DNA of 64,000 bases from Desulfoferula mesophila. GTDB lineage: Bacteria; Desulfobacterota; Desulfarculia; Desulfarculales; Desulfarculaceae. The stretch lies in NCBI RefSeq assembly GCF_037076455.1, contig NZ_AP028679.1, positions 3,363,501 to 3,427,500 of the forward strand, read 5' to 3'. Positions 15,888 through 24,849 of this stretch are shown one piece after another (position 1 is the stretch's first letter; each line of letters opens with the position of its first letter). Under the pieces are notes generated by a model that was not told the DNA's origin, ran no database searches, and was given only the letters and a program-made list of their open reading frames with translations. Position numbers and translations under genes: made by a program.

Positions 15888-16638
15888 GGCCGCCCTCCTC
15901 ACCGTGCTCCTCCGGGGGAGGGGCGTCGTTTTTGAGCATGAGCTGCTTGCCCAGCATGGCCAGCACCCCCAGGCCGCTGAGCCCCACCACCACCTTTACC
16001 GCCGGGTCGGCCAGGTTTTTCCAGAACTCGAAGGCGCCGGGCATCTGGGCCTTTACCGGCCAGGACTTGAGGCCCGCCTCGCCCAGGTAGTAGAGGTTGG
16101 GGTCGGTGTTGCTCTGGGCGTTGACCACCTGGGTGGCCTTGGCCTTGTTGGCGGCCATCAGCTTGCCCGCCGGGTTGGCGGGGTCGTTCAGGTCGCCGAA
16201 GACCCGGGCCTTGGTGGGACAGGTGCTCACACAGGCAGGCTCCAGGCCCACCGCCCGGCGCGAGGCGCAGAAGTCGCACTTGTCGGCCACCTTGAGCTTG
16301 TCGTTGCGGTAGCGGGCCCCATAGGGGCAGGCCTTTATGCACTGGCCGCAGCCGATGCACAGGCCCCGGTCGATGACCACCACCCCGTCGCTCTTGCTCT
16401 TGTAGGTGGCCCCGGTGGGACAGGCGCTCACGCAGGTGGGCTTGTCGCATTGCATGCAGTTGCCCGGCTGGAACACCATGCGGCCGCGCTTCTGGGCCCG
16501 CAGGTCCATGTCGCCGCTCTTGATCCAGTTGCGCCAGTTGTCGCCCGGCACCTCGTTGGCCACCTTGCAGGCGGCCATGCAGCCCTTGCAATCGATGCAA
16601 AGCCCGGCGTCGATAACCATGCCTAGCTGTTTGGCCAT
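15880..16638 (-). CDS. Four-cluster ferredoxin subunit with C-terminal anchor
   Basis: A 252-residue electron-transfer subunit of the DmsB/PsrB/FdnH type. Sixteen cysteines fall in four groups, beginning CIDCKGCMAACK, then CMQCDKPTCVSACP, CIGCGQCIKACP and CDFCASR...CVSTCP, giving four [4Fe-4S] clusters. Near residues 212-232 is one hydrophobic helix followed by an acidic tail, resembling the anchor of FdnH. There is no leader; it would be carried out with the TAT-exported catalytic subunit whose gene it touches (stop and start share base 16638). Confidence 0.92.
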   Translation of the reverse strand: MAKQLGMVIDAGLCIDCKGCMAACKVANEVPGDNWRNWIKSGDMDLRAQKRGRMVFQPGNCMQCDKPTCVSACPTGATYKSKSDGVVVIDRGLCIGCGQCIKACPYGARYRNDKLKVADKCDFCASRRAVGLEPACVSTCPTKARVFGDLNDPANPAGKLMAANKAKATQVVNAQSNTDPNLYYLGEAGLKSWPVKAQMPGAFEFWKNLADPAVKVVVGLSGLGVLAMLGKQLMLKNDAPPPEEHGEEGGHE

Positions 16639-18833
16639 CAGGCCGCCTCCTTGCCCACCCGCACCCAGGTCTCGTGCATGGCCATGTTGCCGGTGATGGA
16701 GTCGAAGTCGTCGTTAAGCACCTGGGCGATGCAGGCGCCCTTGCCGTAGATGTTGGCCAGGCCGGGGCTGAGCACCCCGAAACCGGTGGCCATGTACACC
16801 GTGTCCGGCCGGATCCCGTGGGTCACCTTGGCCTGGATGCGCTGCTTGCCCGCCGGGCTCTTCACCCACACCCAGTCGCCGTCCTTGACGTCCAGCTCCT
16901 GGGCCCGCTCCGGGTGTATCCACAGGTAATTGGTGGGCTGGAACTTGGCCAGCAGGGCGTTGTTCTGGCTGGAGGACTGGGTGATGACCGCGTTGCGCCC
17001 CACCACCATGCGCATGCGGGCCGTGCCGCCGGGCTTGGGCGGGGCGTACACCGGCATGGGGTCCAGGCCCATTTCGGCGTAGCGGCTGTTGAACAGCTCG
17101 ATCTTGTGGGACTTGGTCTTGTAGATCTTGCCCTCGTAGACCCCGTAGAGCTTGGAGGGGTTGTAGTAGACCCCGTCGCGCACGAGGGCCTCTTTGGCCC
17201 CGGCCAGGCCCGCCAGCTGCTTGTCGCGGAACTGCTCGATGGTGAAATCGAAGTACTTGCCCATGCCCATGCGCGCCGCCACCTGCTGCATAACCCAGAA
17301 CACCGGCTTGGACTCGTAGAGGGGAGCCACCACCGGGTCGCGCATGACCACGCAGGCGCAGGCGCTGGAGCCTTGCTGGGCCGAGCAGGGATCCTGGCGC
17401 TCCAGATAGGTCTGACTGGGCAGCACCAGGTCGGCCATATAGGCCGTGTCACTCATGTGGATGTCCATACTCACCACGAACTCCATGGAGTTAAGCATGG
17501 CCACCGTTTTGCTGCGGTTGGCCGCGGTCTGCATGGGGTTGGTGTGGTAGATGAAGAAACCCTTCACCGGATAGGGCTTGCCCTCCAGCACCGCGTCGCG
17601 GGCCAGCTTGAAGGAGCCCTCCTCGGGAAACATGAGGGTGGCCTTGCCCGCGTCGATGCGGTCCTCGGGGTTCTCCTCATAGAAGGGAGCCTCGAAAGGG
17701 ATGCCCCCGCCCAGGCCCACCACCCGCGCGGCGGTGAGCCCGCCGGGCCGGTCCCAGTTGCCCAACAGGGCGTTGACGATGGCGTAGGAGCGGCGGATCT
17801 GGGTGGAGTCGGTGTAGTTGGAGCTGCGCCGTCCGGGATAGACCATGGCCGCTGGGGCGGCGGCGGCCAGCTCCCGGGCGATGCGGGTGATTTCCTTGGC
17901 CGGGATGTCGCACTGCTCGGCCGCCCACTGGGGGGTGTAGGGCTGCACGTGCTTGGTGAGCTGCTCTATGCCGTAGGTTTTCTCGGCCACGAACTTCTTG
18001 TCGTAGAGCTTTTCGGTGATGAGCACGTGGGCTATGGCCAGCATGAAGGCCATGTCGGTGCGCGGCTTGATGGCGAACCACTCGTCGGCCTTGGCCGCAG
18101 TCTTGGTGTAGCGCGGGTCCAGCACCACCAGCTTGGCGCCCTTTTTCATGGCGGTCATCAGGTCCATGCTGTCCGGGGTGACCAGGGACTCGAAGCGGTT
18201 GGCCCCGGCCATGACCACGTACTTGGTGTAGAGCATGTCCGGAATGGGCACCTCGCCGAAGGTATCCAAAAAGGCCCGGGTGCCCGCGATGAGGCACATG
18301 GACTCGTGGCTCAGGGTGTTGTAGGAGCCGTAGGCCTCGGCGAAGCGGTGCACAAAGGTGGACTGCATGTCCGAACCGGCCATGAACATAAAGCCGCAGC
18401 GGGTGTAGCGCTTGCCGATGTCCGTGAACTTGGCGGCCATGAGGTCCAGGGCCTGGTCCCAGGAGATGCGCTTGAACTTGCCCTCGCCGCGCTCACCCAC
18501 CCTGAGCAGGGGGTACTTGAGGCGGTCGGCCCCGTAGACCTGCTCCACCCCGGCGTTGCCCCGGGCGCAGAGCATGCCCCGGGACTTGAGGAACTTGGGG
18601 TTGGGGTCCAGCTTCTGGATTACCCCGCCCTGCACCCTGGCGATGAGGCTGCACTTGTTGAAGCACATGTCGCAGACGCTGTACTTGCTCTCAAAACCGG
18701 GTTTGAGGCCACCGGCCGCCTGGGCAGGCTTGGGCCCGGTGACCCCTCCCCCGACCGCCGCCGCCGCGCCCGCGGCGCCGGCCAACTTTAAAAAGCCCCG
18801 CCGGGATATTCCCCGGCTGCTTGTCTGGGCCAT
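16638..18833 (-). CDS. TAT-exported molybdopterin oxidoreductase catalytic subunit
   Basis: A 731-residue DMSO-reductase-family enzyme. The leader has the twin-arginine motif SRRGFLK. It is followed by the CDMCFNKC group and a later Cys in GMLCARG that bind the [4Fe-4S] cluster. The Cys in LSHESMC is a likely Mo ligand, as in the polysulfide and thiosulfate reductases. The family resemblance is to PsrA/PhsA/SrrA-like enzymes, and the two rhodaneses in the operon favour a sulfur substrate, but arsenate, selenate or tetrathionate are not excluded. I start at ATG 18833, not 18884, because the leader begins there. A hairpin lies between it and the cytochrome c gene. Confidence 0.9.
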   Translation of the reverse strand: MAQTSSRGISRRGFLKLAGAAGAAAAVGGGVTGPKPAQAAGGLKPGFESKYSVCDMCFNKCSLIARVQGGVIQKLDPNPKFLKSRGMLCARGNAGVEQVYGADRLKYPLLRVGERGEGKFKRISWDQALDLMAAKFTDIGKRYTRCGFMFMAGSDMQSTFVHRFAEAYGSYNTLSHESMCLIAGTRAFLDTFGEVPIPDMLYTKYVVMAGANRFESLVTPDSMDLMTAMKKGAKLVVLDPRYTKTAAKADEWFAIKPRTDMAFMLAIAHVLITEKLYDKKFVAEKTYGIEQLTKHVQPYTPQWAAEQCDIPAKEITRIARELAAAAPAAMVYPGRRSSNYTDSTQIRRSYAIVNALLGNWDRPGGLTAARVVGLGGGIPFEAPFYEENPEDRIDAGKATLMFPEEGSFKLARDAVLEGKPYPVKGFFIYHTNPMQTAANRSKTVAMLNSMEFVVSMDIHMSDTAYMADLVLPSQTYLERQDPCSAQQGSSACACVVMRDPVVAPLYESKPVFWVMQQVAARMGMGKYFDFTIEQFRDKQLAGLAGAKEALVRDGVYYNPSKLYGVYEGKIYKTKSHKIELFNSRYAEMGLDPMPVYAPPKPGGTARMRMVVGRNAVITQSSSQNNALLAKFQPTNYLWIHPERAQELDVKDGDWVWVKSPAGKQRIQAKVTHGIRPDTVYMATGFGVLSPGLANIYGKGACIAQVLNDDFDSITGNMAMHETWVRVGKEAA

Positions 18834-18871
18834 GGTCGATTCTCCGTTAGACAAAACCGCGCTGGAACGAA

Positions 18872-18901
18872 GGCGCGGCGGCAATAAGCCGCCGCCGCGC
18901 C
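18872..18901 (-). promoter_or_regulatory. Intercistronic hairpin between cytochrome c and molybdoenzyme genes
   Basis: Arms 18872-18882 and 18891-18901 are perfectly complementary over 11 GC-rich bases with an 8-base loop. It lies 10 bases after the cytochrome c stop and has no T-run on the minus strand. It could stabilise the upstream message or reduce read-through into the molybdoenzyme genes. Confidence 0.5.
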
Positions 18902-18911
18902 GCGAGATGGC

Positions 18912-19244
18912 TTACTTGCACTTGGCCGGAGAGGGGGAGTCCTTGGCGTGGCCCCAGAGATAGGCGTAGATGTCGTTGATGTCCTTGTCGGACAGCTTGG
19001 CCCACTCGGCCTTGCAGGGCAGCTTGTCGCGGCCGTCAAAGGTGGTCTTCCACTGGGCCTGGGTCATGGAAATGGGGCTCAGCTCCTTGGCCTTGCCGTT
19101 TTCCACATGACAGACCCGGCAGTTCTTGCGATAGAGGTACTTGCCCTTGCGGGAGTTGCCGGTTTCGCCGGCGGCCAGGGCCACACCCAGGCCCGCCGCG
19201 ATAAAGCCCAGGACCAACAAGACTACGATCGAACGCTTGAACAT
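18912..19244 (-). CDS. Small monohaem cytochrome c
   Basis: A 110-residue secreted c-type cytochrome. The leader is MFKRSIVVLLVLGFIAAG and ends near ALAAGE. One CRVCH motif binds haem; a Met in SPISMTQ or later is the probable second axial ligand. The end of the protein (DIYAYLWGHAKD) resembles class I cytochromes. The ATG at 19244 is preceded by AAGGAG at 7 bases. As the first gene of the molybdoenzyme operon it probably carries electrons to or from the complex in the periplasm. Confidence 0.88.
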   Translation of the reverse strand: MFKRSIVVLLVLGFIAAGLGVALAAGETGNSRKGKYLYRKNCRVCHVENGKAKELSPISMTQAQWKTTFDGRDKLPCKAEWAKLSDKDINDIYAYLWGHAKDSPSPAKCK

Positions 19245-19791
19245 CACTCTCTCTCCTTGACCGTCAGCCGGCCCCAGGCCGGATGCTTGCACAAACACGG
19301 TTTACGGTTGCTTAATCCAGGACGAAATCATCCCTGGCCCCGCTGCTAAAGCAACAGGCGTGCCATGGTGATAATATATATTTTTTTAATAGTAGTTACG
19401 GATGGTTGACGGCGCCGGGCCGAGGCGGCAACTGTTAACGCAAGAGTACAATGTGTTTAATTTATTAACAGCTATTAATATGTTGCGCCCAAAGGGACAA
19501 TCCGACGATGACGATGTTCGCTCCTCCTCGCGTGGCCTATGTTAATAGATACTTGTTATTATTGTTATATTTGTATTTACGTACCATCGAGACCCCTTGA
19601 ATAACTATTGCCTATGGGAAGGCGCGGCGGCGGGTGGGACTGCTTAACAGCGAACGTGTTACAAGGCTCGCGCGGGAGCTTCGGCCACGGCCATACATAA
19701 AATATATTTAAATATCAAATTGATATGCTTTTGGGTTCGGCAAAGCCCACGGCCCGGCAATCGCCCGGGTGTTAACGGTTAACAGGTAGCC
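19245..19791. other. Gene-free AT-rich control region with repeated TTAACAG motifs
   Basis: About 550 bases with no coding sequence, much richer in A and T than the genes on each side. TTAACAG or its complement occurs at 19432-19438, 19465-19471, 19644-19650 and 19779-19785, and a related GTTAAC at 19771. It is the upstream region of the cytochrome c/molybdoenzyme operon (minus) and the downstream end of the cyclase gene. The repeats may be binding sites for a regulator. I could not fix a promoter. Confidence 0.4.
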
Positions 19792-21594
19792 TTACAGGGG
19801 CTCGGACTGGAGCTCGGGCTGGACATTGGCGCAAAAGGAGGAGCCGGTGAGGGTGTAGAGCTGGATATCCCGGTCCAGCCCCTTGGGCCGCACCGTGAAG
19901 CTGCGCCCCACCTGGAGTTGGGCGGGCAACAGGTCGTGCACCTCCTGGGAGATGACCACCTCGCCGCCTTCGGCCTGGGACTGGATGCGCTGGGTCAGGT
20001 TCACCGGTCCGCCCACGATGCCGTACTTGGTGCGGGCCGGGGAGCCGATGTTGCCCACCACCACCTCGCCGAAGTTGAGGCCGATGCCGGTGGCCAGTTG
20101 GGGATAGTTCTTCTGGGCCGCCTCCAGGTTGAACTTTTCGGTGGCCTCCAGCACTTCCAGGGAGCAGCACACCGCCAGGCGCACCGCCTCGGCCTCGCCG
20201 TCCTCCAGGCTATCGAAAAAGGCCAGCACCGCATCGCCCAGGAAATCCACGATGATACCGCCATGGCGCTGGATGACCTCGATGAGCCGCGAGAGGTAAC
20301 GGTTTATCACCTCGATGGTCTCTTCCGGGCTGAGAGTCTCGCACATGGCGGTAAAGCCGCGCACGTCGGTCATCATGATGGCCACCCGGCGCTTTTCCCC
20401 GCCCAGCAAGGTGGCCTCCGGCCGGGCCATGAGGCGGCGGGCCACCGCCGGGTCCACGTAACGCCCGAAGGTGTCGCGGATGTAATCCTTTTCCTTGAGG
20501 CCTGCCACCATGGTGTTGAAGCTGTGGGCCAGACGGAAGAACTCGTCGTTGCGCCGGGGAACGGGAACGTCTTCGTAGTGGCCCCGGGCCACCTGGCGGG
20601 CGGCCCGGCAGACCCGGCGCACCGAGTCGGCCACCTGGCCGGTGACCGTGAAGATGAGCAACAGCACCAGGCCGATGCAGCCCAGCCCGGCCAACAGAAA
20701 GCCCCGCAGGAAATGCTGCACCGGGGCCAGAACCGCGTCGCCATGGGTGATCATCACCAGGGCCCAGGGGGCCAGGCTCAGGTGATAGAAACCAGCCACT
20801 TCATGCACCGGCACCCCCGGCCCCAACAGGGTGCCCGAGGGCTTGCTTCGCAGCTCGCCCAGCAGGGTTTGCTGGAAGGGGTCGCCGTCGGCGGCCAGGC
20901 GGCCGCCCAGGGGCCGGGCCTCCGCCCCCTTGGCCAGCACCCGGCCGGTGCCGTCCACCAGGTAGACGTTGTCGCTCTGCCACCAGTTGAGGGCCTTGAG
21001 ATCTTCCAAAAGATGAGCGAAGCGCATCACCACTTCCAAGTGGGCCACCGGCTTGCCGTTTTCTCCGCTCAGGTCGAAAACCATGGTCACGGTTTGGGCC
21101 CCGACGGCCGCGTCCAGGCGGGGGCTGGTCACCTTGGCCATCTCCACCCGGCGAAAACGCATCATCCCCCATCCCCGGCCTGGACCGGCCGCGCCTCCGC
21201 CGCCCGCTCCCTGGCCCCGGCCCATGCCCATGCCGGGCATCGCCCCGCCCTCCCGCGGCGCGCCCGTGGCCTCGGGTTGGTCCAGCAGGGTCAGCTTTAC
21301 CCGGGCCACGCCGGGCAGTTGGGACAGTTGCTCCTCCCACTCCTGGGTGGTGTAGGAGGCCAAGCCGGAAATGCTATTGATGAGCTTTACCGCTTCCTCG
21401 GGCTGACCCAGGCGCATGTCCACCCCATGGGAGGCTCGCTCCAGGCTGAGGACGGCCGACTCGCGCCATTGGTCCAGCAGGCTGCCCCGGGCATAAAAGA
21501 AGCCCGCCGCGCCCAGACCAAAAAGCAGAAGGGCCACGGGCAAGAGCAGCATAACCATAAGGCGCTGGCGCAAGCTGGTAAGGCCGAAACGCAA
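19792..21594 (-). CDS. Membrane-bound class III adenylate/guanylate cyclase with HAMP domain
   Basis: About 600 residues. An N-terminal helix (MVMLLLPVALLLFGLGAAGFF) and a second near residue 290 frame an extracytoplasmic sensor domain that includes a Gly/Pro/Met-rich stretch. A HAMP linker and the class III cyclase domain follow. Catalytic metal residues are seen in MMTDVRGFT and in FLGDAVLAFF. I put the start at TTG 21594, with AAGGAAG upstream; ATG 21558 is the alternative, and the frame is open to 21690. It makes cAMP or cGMP in response to an unknown signal. It lies divergent from the sigma-54 regulator gene, with a terminator-like hairpin in its leader. Confidence 0.88.
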   Translation of the reverse strand: MRFGLTSLRQRLMVMLLLPVALLLFGLGAAGFFYARGSLLDQWRESAVLSLERASHGVDMRLGQPEEAVKLINSISGLASYTTQEWEEQLSQLPGVARVKLTLLDQPEATGAPREGGAMPGMGMGRGQGAGGGGAAGPGRGWGMMRFRRVEMAKVTSPRLDAAVGAQTVTMVFDLSGENGKPVAHLEVVMRFAHLLEDLKALNWWQSDNVYLVDGTGRVLAKGAEARPLGGRLAADGDPFQQTLLGELRSKPSGTLLGPGVPVHEVAGFYHLSLAPWALVMITHGDAVLAPVQHFLRGFLLAGLGCIGLVLLLIFTVTGQVADSVRRVCRAARQVARGHYEDVPVPRRNDEFFRLAHSFNTMVAGLKEKDYIRDTFGRYVDPAVARRLMARPEATLLGGEKRRVAIMMTDVRGFTAMCETLSPEETIEVINRYLSRLIEVIQRHGGIIVDFLGDAVLAFFDSLEDGEAEAVRLAVCCSLEVLEATEKFNLEAAQKNYPQLATGIGLNFGEVVVGNIGSPARTKYGIVGGPVNLTQRIQSQAEGGEVVISQEVHDLLPAQLQVGRSFTVRPKGLDRDIQLYTLTGSSFCANVQPELQSEPL

Positions 21595-21954
21595 AAAATC
21601 AACTTCCTTACCCCGCCGGAAAAGCCCGCGGTACACTTCGTTAGCACTTGGAACCAGTATATATGAATCGAAGGGCGCTATCGCAAGCAAACACCTGAAA
21701 AATACATATCATAAAGGCAGTTAGGCTCTAAAAAATGACGGCGCGAATCGCCGTCCAATGATAAAATTGGACCCGTAACCAATTAAAGCGAGGGCAAAAA
21801 CCGCCCCGCAGTCTCGGTATACCGCCGGGCCCAGCTTGTCCGGCCGTCCTCAGTTACGGCTTCCCCAGGTCGGCACCGCCGCCTGCCTTTGCAAATGGCC
21901 CCAACAGACCCCCAGGAAGGTTTTTGATAACGCCCCCCTGGAGAACTCCGCCCC
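21595..21954. other. Divergent control region between cyclase and sigma-54 regulator
   Basis: A gene-free stretch of about 360 bases. It holds the hairpin at 21730-21755 and a looser palindrome, AATTGG (21765-21770) with CCAATT (21779-21784) across 8 bases, which may be an operator. I see no certain -35/-10 pair. Confidence 0.35.
21730..21755 (-). terminator. Terminator-like hairpin in the cyclase leader
   Basis: On the minus strand GACGGCG and CGCCGTC (21749-21755 and 21737-21743 read on plus) form a perfect 7-base stem with a 5-base loop, followed directly by A then six T (complement of 21730-21735). This is the layout of an intrinsic terminator and lies about 135 bases before the cyclase start, so it could end antisense transcription or attenuate the cyclase transcript. 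Confidence 0.5.
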
Positions 21955-24768
21955 ATGCCTAGACAAAAAAATCTTGAGTTGAAAACCCGCACCCGGCCGG
22001 TGGCCCGGGCCACTTTTTTGCTCTACGCGGCACTTATCCTGGCCGCTCTGCTCATCGGCTACGTCAGCTACAACTACTCCTTCGCCATGATGGAAAAGAG
22101 CTACCAGACCTTCTATCTGAACAAGGCCCAACTCATCGTGCACGCGGTGAACAACATCCAAAACGCCTCGGACGGCGAGTTCCTGCAGGCCTTGAACCGA
22201 TATTGGGAGGGGGCGGGCAACCGCCCGGCCGACGAGTACATCTGCGTGGTGGATCAAAAGGGCAAACTCTTGCTGCACACCGCCCACCCCAACTCGGTGG
22301 GCAACTACGCCGGCGACAACCCCATCTTGGACGGCAGCACCACCGACCCTAAAAAGCTCTGCGATCTGGTGGTGGCCCAGGCCGATTATGCGGGAAAATA
22401 TATCTCCAGCGAAGGCAAGGACCAGATCGCGGCCTTTTCGGCCATTCCCGGCCGCAAATGGATGTTGGGGGTGCACCGTTCCCGCTCGGCCCTGTACACC
22501 GAGATCAAGGACGGCTTTCGCCCCCTGTTGATCGGTTTTATTTCGGTCTGCGGCATCCTCATGCCTGTGTTCTTGTTTCTACTGTTCCGCACTTATAGCG
22601 GAGCCCAGCGCAAGCAGCTGAGTTATGAGCACGCCCTGCGCGAGAGCGAGCAGCGCTACCAGTCCCTGGTGGACACCATGCCCCAAGGCATGTGCCGCAC
22701 CGACCGCCAGGGCAAGCTGACCTTTGCCAACCGCGCCCTGCTGAAAAACCTTGGAAAATCCCTGGAAAGTTGCCTGGGCAAGTCCCTGCCCCAGCTCTAT
22801 CCCGGTGGCGTGGCTGATAAATTGGTTGACGACGAATTGGAAGTACTGAGCAGCGGCCACACCCTGGACGTGATCTACGAGTACCGGCCCGCCGATGGCG
22901 GCCCACCGCGCTTCGTGGAGTCGGTGCGCCACCCGGTGTACGACGCCGAGAGGGCCATCGTGGGGGTGCAGAGCATCTTCTGGGACGTCACCGACCGCAA
23001 GCTGGCCGAAGAAGACCTCAAGTGCACCAAGGCCCAGTTGGAGACAGTACTGCAGTCGGTGCCCTCGGGCATCTTCGCGGTGGACCAGGATTGCCGTTTC
23101 ACCATCGTGAACCAGCAGGCGGAAAAGCTCATGGACTTTGACGCGGCCGAGGCCCTGGGCCAGCCGGCCAGCAAGTTCATACCCGACACCAAGCTCCACC
23201 GGGTGCTGAAGACCGGCAAGCTGGAGATGGGCAAGCCCTTTACCCACAACCAGCGCACCTTCCTGGTAAGCCGCAGCCCTATCATGGAACAGGGCAACAT
23301 CATCGGCGCGGTATCGGTGTTCCAAGACGAGTCCGAGTTGGAGGCGGTGCAGCGTCAACTGGAGGAGTTGCGCAGGCTCAACGACGAGCTGTCCTCGCTC
23401 ATCGAAAACTCCCACGACGGCATCCTGATCACCGACACCGACCAGGTGCTCACCGTGAACCCCAGCTTCGGGCGCATCACCGGCCTGGCTCCCTCTACCC
23501 TGGAGGGCCGCGACATCAGCGGGCTGGATTCCGAGCGCCACGTATGCATGGCCGTGATGCAGGCGGTGTTCCGCCATGTCAAGAGCCACCGCTCCTCCAT
23601 AACCATGCGGCGCAAGCTCAAAAGCGGCAACGAGATCTTTGTCACCGGCAACCCGGTGCTGGACAAGTTCGGCCAGGTGGTGCGAGTGGTGATGAACGTA
23701 CGCGACGTCACCGAGCTGCACTCCCTGGGCGAGCGCCTCAAGATGCTTTCCCTGGCCTGTCTGGAGGACGGTCCGGACTCGGCGGGGCCGGAGGCGACCT
23801 ACGGCATCGTGGCCGAAAGCCCGGCCACCCGCAATCTGTTGGACTTGGCGGTGCGGGTGGCCCAGGTGGACTCCACCGTGTTGTTGAGCGGCGAAAGCGG
23901 GGCGGGCAAGGACGTGTTGGCCAAGCTCATTCACAACCTGAGCAAGCGCCACGACCAGCCCTTCGTGTCTCTCAACTGCGGGGCCATTCCCGAGCATCTT
24001 TTGGAGAGCGAGCTGTTCGGCTATGAAAAGGGCGCCTTCTCCGGGGCCGACCGCTACGGCAAACCGGGGCTTTTGGAAGAGGCCGCCGGGGGCACCGTGT
24101 TTTTGGACGAGGTGGGCGAGCTTCCCTTGAACTTGCAGGTGAAACTCTTGAAGGTCCTGCAGGAGCAGCGTTGCCGCCGCCTGGGCAGCGTCAAGACAGT
24201 GGATTTGGACATCCGCATTCTGGCGGCCACCAACCGCGACCTCAAGCAGATGGTGGCCGAAGGGCAGTTCCGCGAGGACCTCTTTTACCGCTTGTATGTG
24301 GTGCCTATCGAGGTGCCTCCCTTGCGGGAGCGGCGTCAGGACATCCTGCCCCTGGCCTTGCGCTTTTTAAAGACTTACAACAAGAAGTACGAGGTGAGCC
24401 GCACCCTGGGGCACGAATTGCTCCGGGTGTTGGAGACCTACCACTGGCCGGGCAACGTGCGCGAGTTGCAAAACGTCATCGAACGCCTGGTGGTTACCGC
24501 CGACGCCGACGTCCTGGAGCCGCGCCATCTGCCCCGCAACATGAACCAAAGCCAAGAAGAGGCTCAGGCGCCCATCGTGTGGGTCACCGAGGGCATGAAG
24601 CTGCGCGAGGCCCGCGACGAGGTGGAAAAGCAGCTCATCCAAAAGGCCCTGGCCCAAACCAAGAACACCCGGGAGGCGGCCAAGCTCCTGGGTGTCACCC
24701 ACTCCACGGTGGTGCGCAAGGCCCAAAAATACGACCTGGCCATAGACGGCGGGACCACCCTGCACTGA
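21955..24768 (+). CDS. Membrane-bound PAS-containing sigma-54-dependent activator
   Basis: A 937-residue regulator. One helix (residues 18-40), an extracytoplasmic Cache-like sensor, a second helix near 185-210, three PAS domains (about 230-340, 350-465 and 480-600), an AAA+ sigma-54 interaction domain and a C-terminal Fis-type helix-turn-helix (TREAAKLLGVTHSTVVRKAQ) follow in order. The Walker A is GESGAGKD, the Walker B FLDEVGE. The sigma-54 contact loop reads GAFSGA, a conservative change from GAFTGA. Sensing and DNA binding are thus on one polypeptide, without a phosphorelay. Targets are unknown; a sigma-54-like promoter at 31732 is one candidate. Confidence 0.92.
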   Translation: MPRQKNLELKTRTRPVARATFLLYAALILAALLIGYVSYNYSFAMMEKSYQTFYLNKAQLIVHAVNNIQNASDGEFLQALNRYWEGAGNRPADEYICVVDQKGKLLLHTAHPNSVGNYAGDNPILDGSTTDPKKLCDLVVAQADYAGKYISSEGKDQIAAFSAIPGRKWMLGVHRSRSALYTEIKDGFRPLLIGFISVCGILMPVFLFLLFRTYSGAQRKQLSYEHALRESEQRYQSLVDTMPQGMCRTDRQGKLTFANRALLKNLGKSLESCLGKSLPQLYPGGVADKLVDDELEVLSSGHTLDVIYEYRPADGGPPRFVESVRHPVYDAERAIVGVQSIFWDVTDRKLAEEDLKCTKAQLETVLQSVPSGIFAVDQDCRFTIVNQQAEKLMDFDAAEALGQPASKFIPDTKLHRVLKTGKLEMGKPFTHNQRTFLVSRSPIMEQGNIIGAVSVFQDESELEAVQRQLEELRRLNDELSSLIENSHDGILITDTDQVLTVNPSFGRITGLAPSTLEGRDISGLDSERHVCMAVMQAVFRHVKSHRSSITMRRKLKSGNEIFVTGNPVLDKFGQVVRVVMNVRDVTELHSLGERLKMLSLACLEDGPDSAGPEATYGIVAESPATRNLLDLAVRVAQVDSTVLLSGESGAGKDVLAKLIHNLSKRHDQPFVSLNCGAIPEHLLESELFGYEKGAFSGADRYGKPGLLEEAAGGTVFLDEVGELPLNLQVKLLKVLQEQRCRRLGSVKTVDLDIRILAATNRDLKQMVAEGQFREDLFYRLYVVPIEVPPLRERRQDILPLALRFLKTYNKKYEVSRTLGHELLRVLETYHWPGNVRELQNVIERLVVTADADVLEPRHLPRNMNQSQEEAQAPIVWVTEGMKLREARDEVEKQLIQKALAQTKNTREAAKLLGVTHSTVVRKAQKYDLAIDGGTTLH

Positions 24769-24849
24769 GTCTATCGGACGGCTGCGAATCAAAGCGCTTA
24801 TTGTCTAGCCGGAAGGTGCCCTCGTAGGGCGAGGAAACTGCGGGCGGCC

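Noticed and set aside
22579-23997. Long minus-strand frame opposite the sigma-54 activator
   Set aside because: Antisense shadow; the plus strand has clear PAS and AAA+ motifs.
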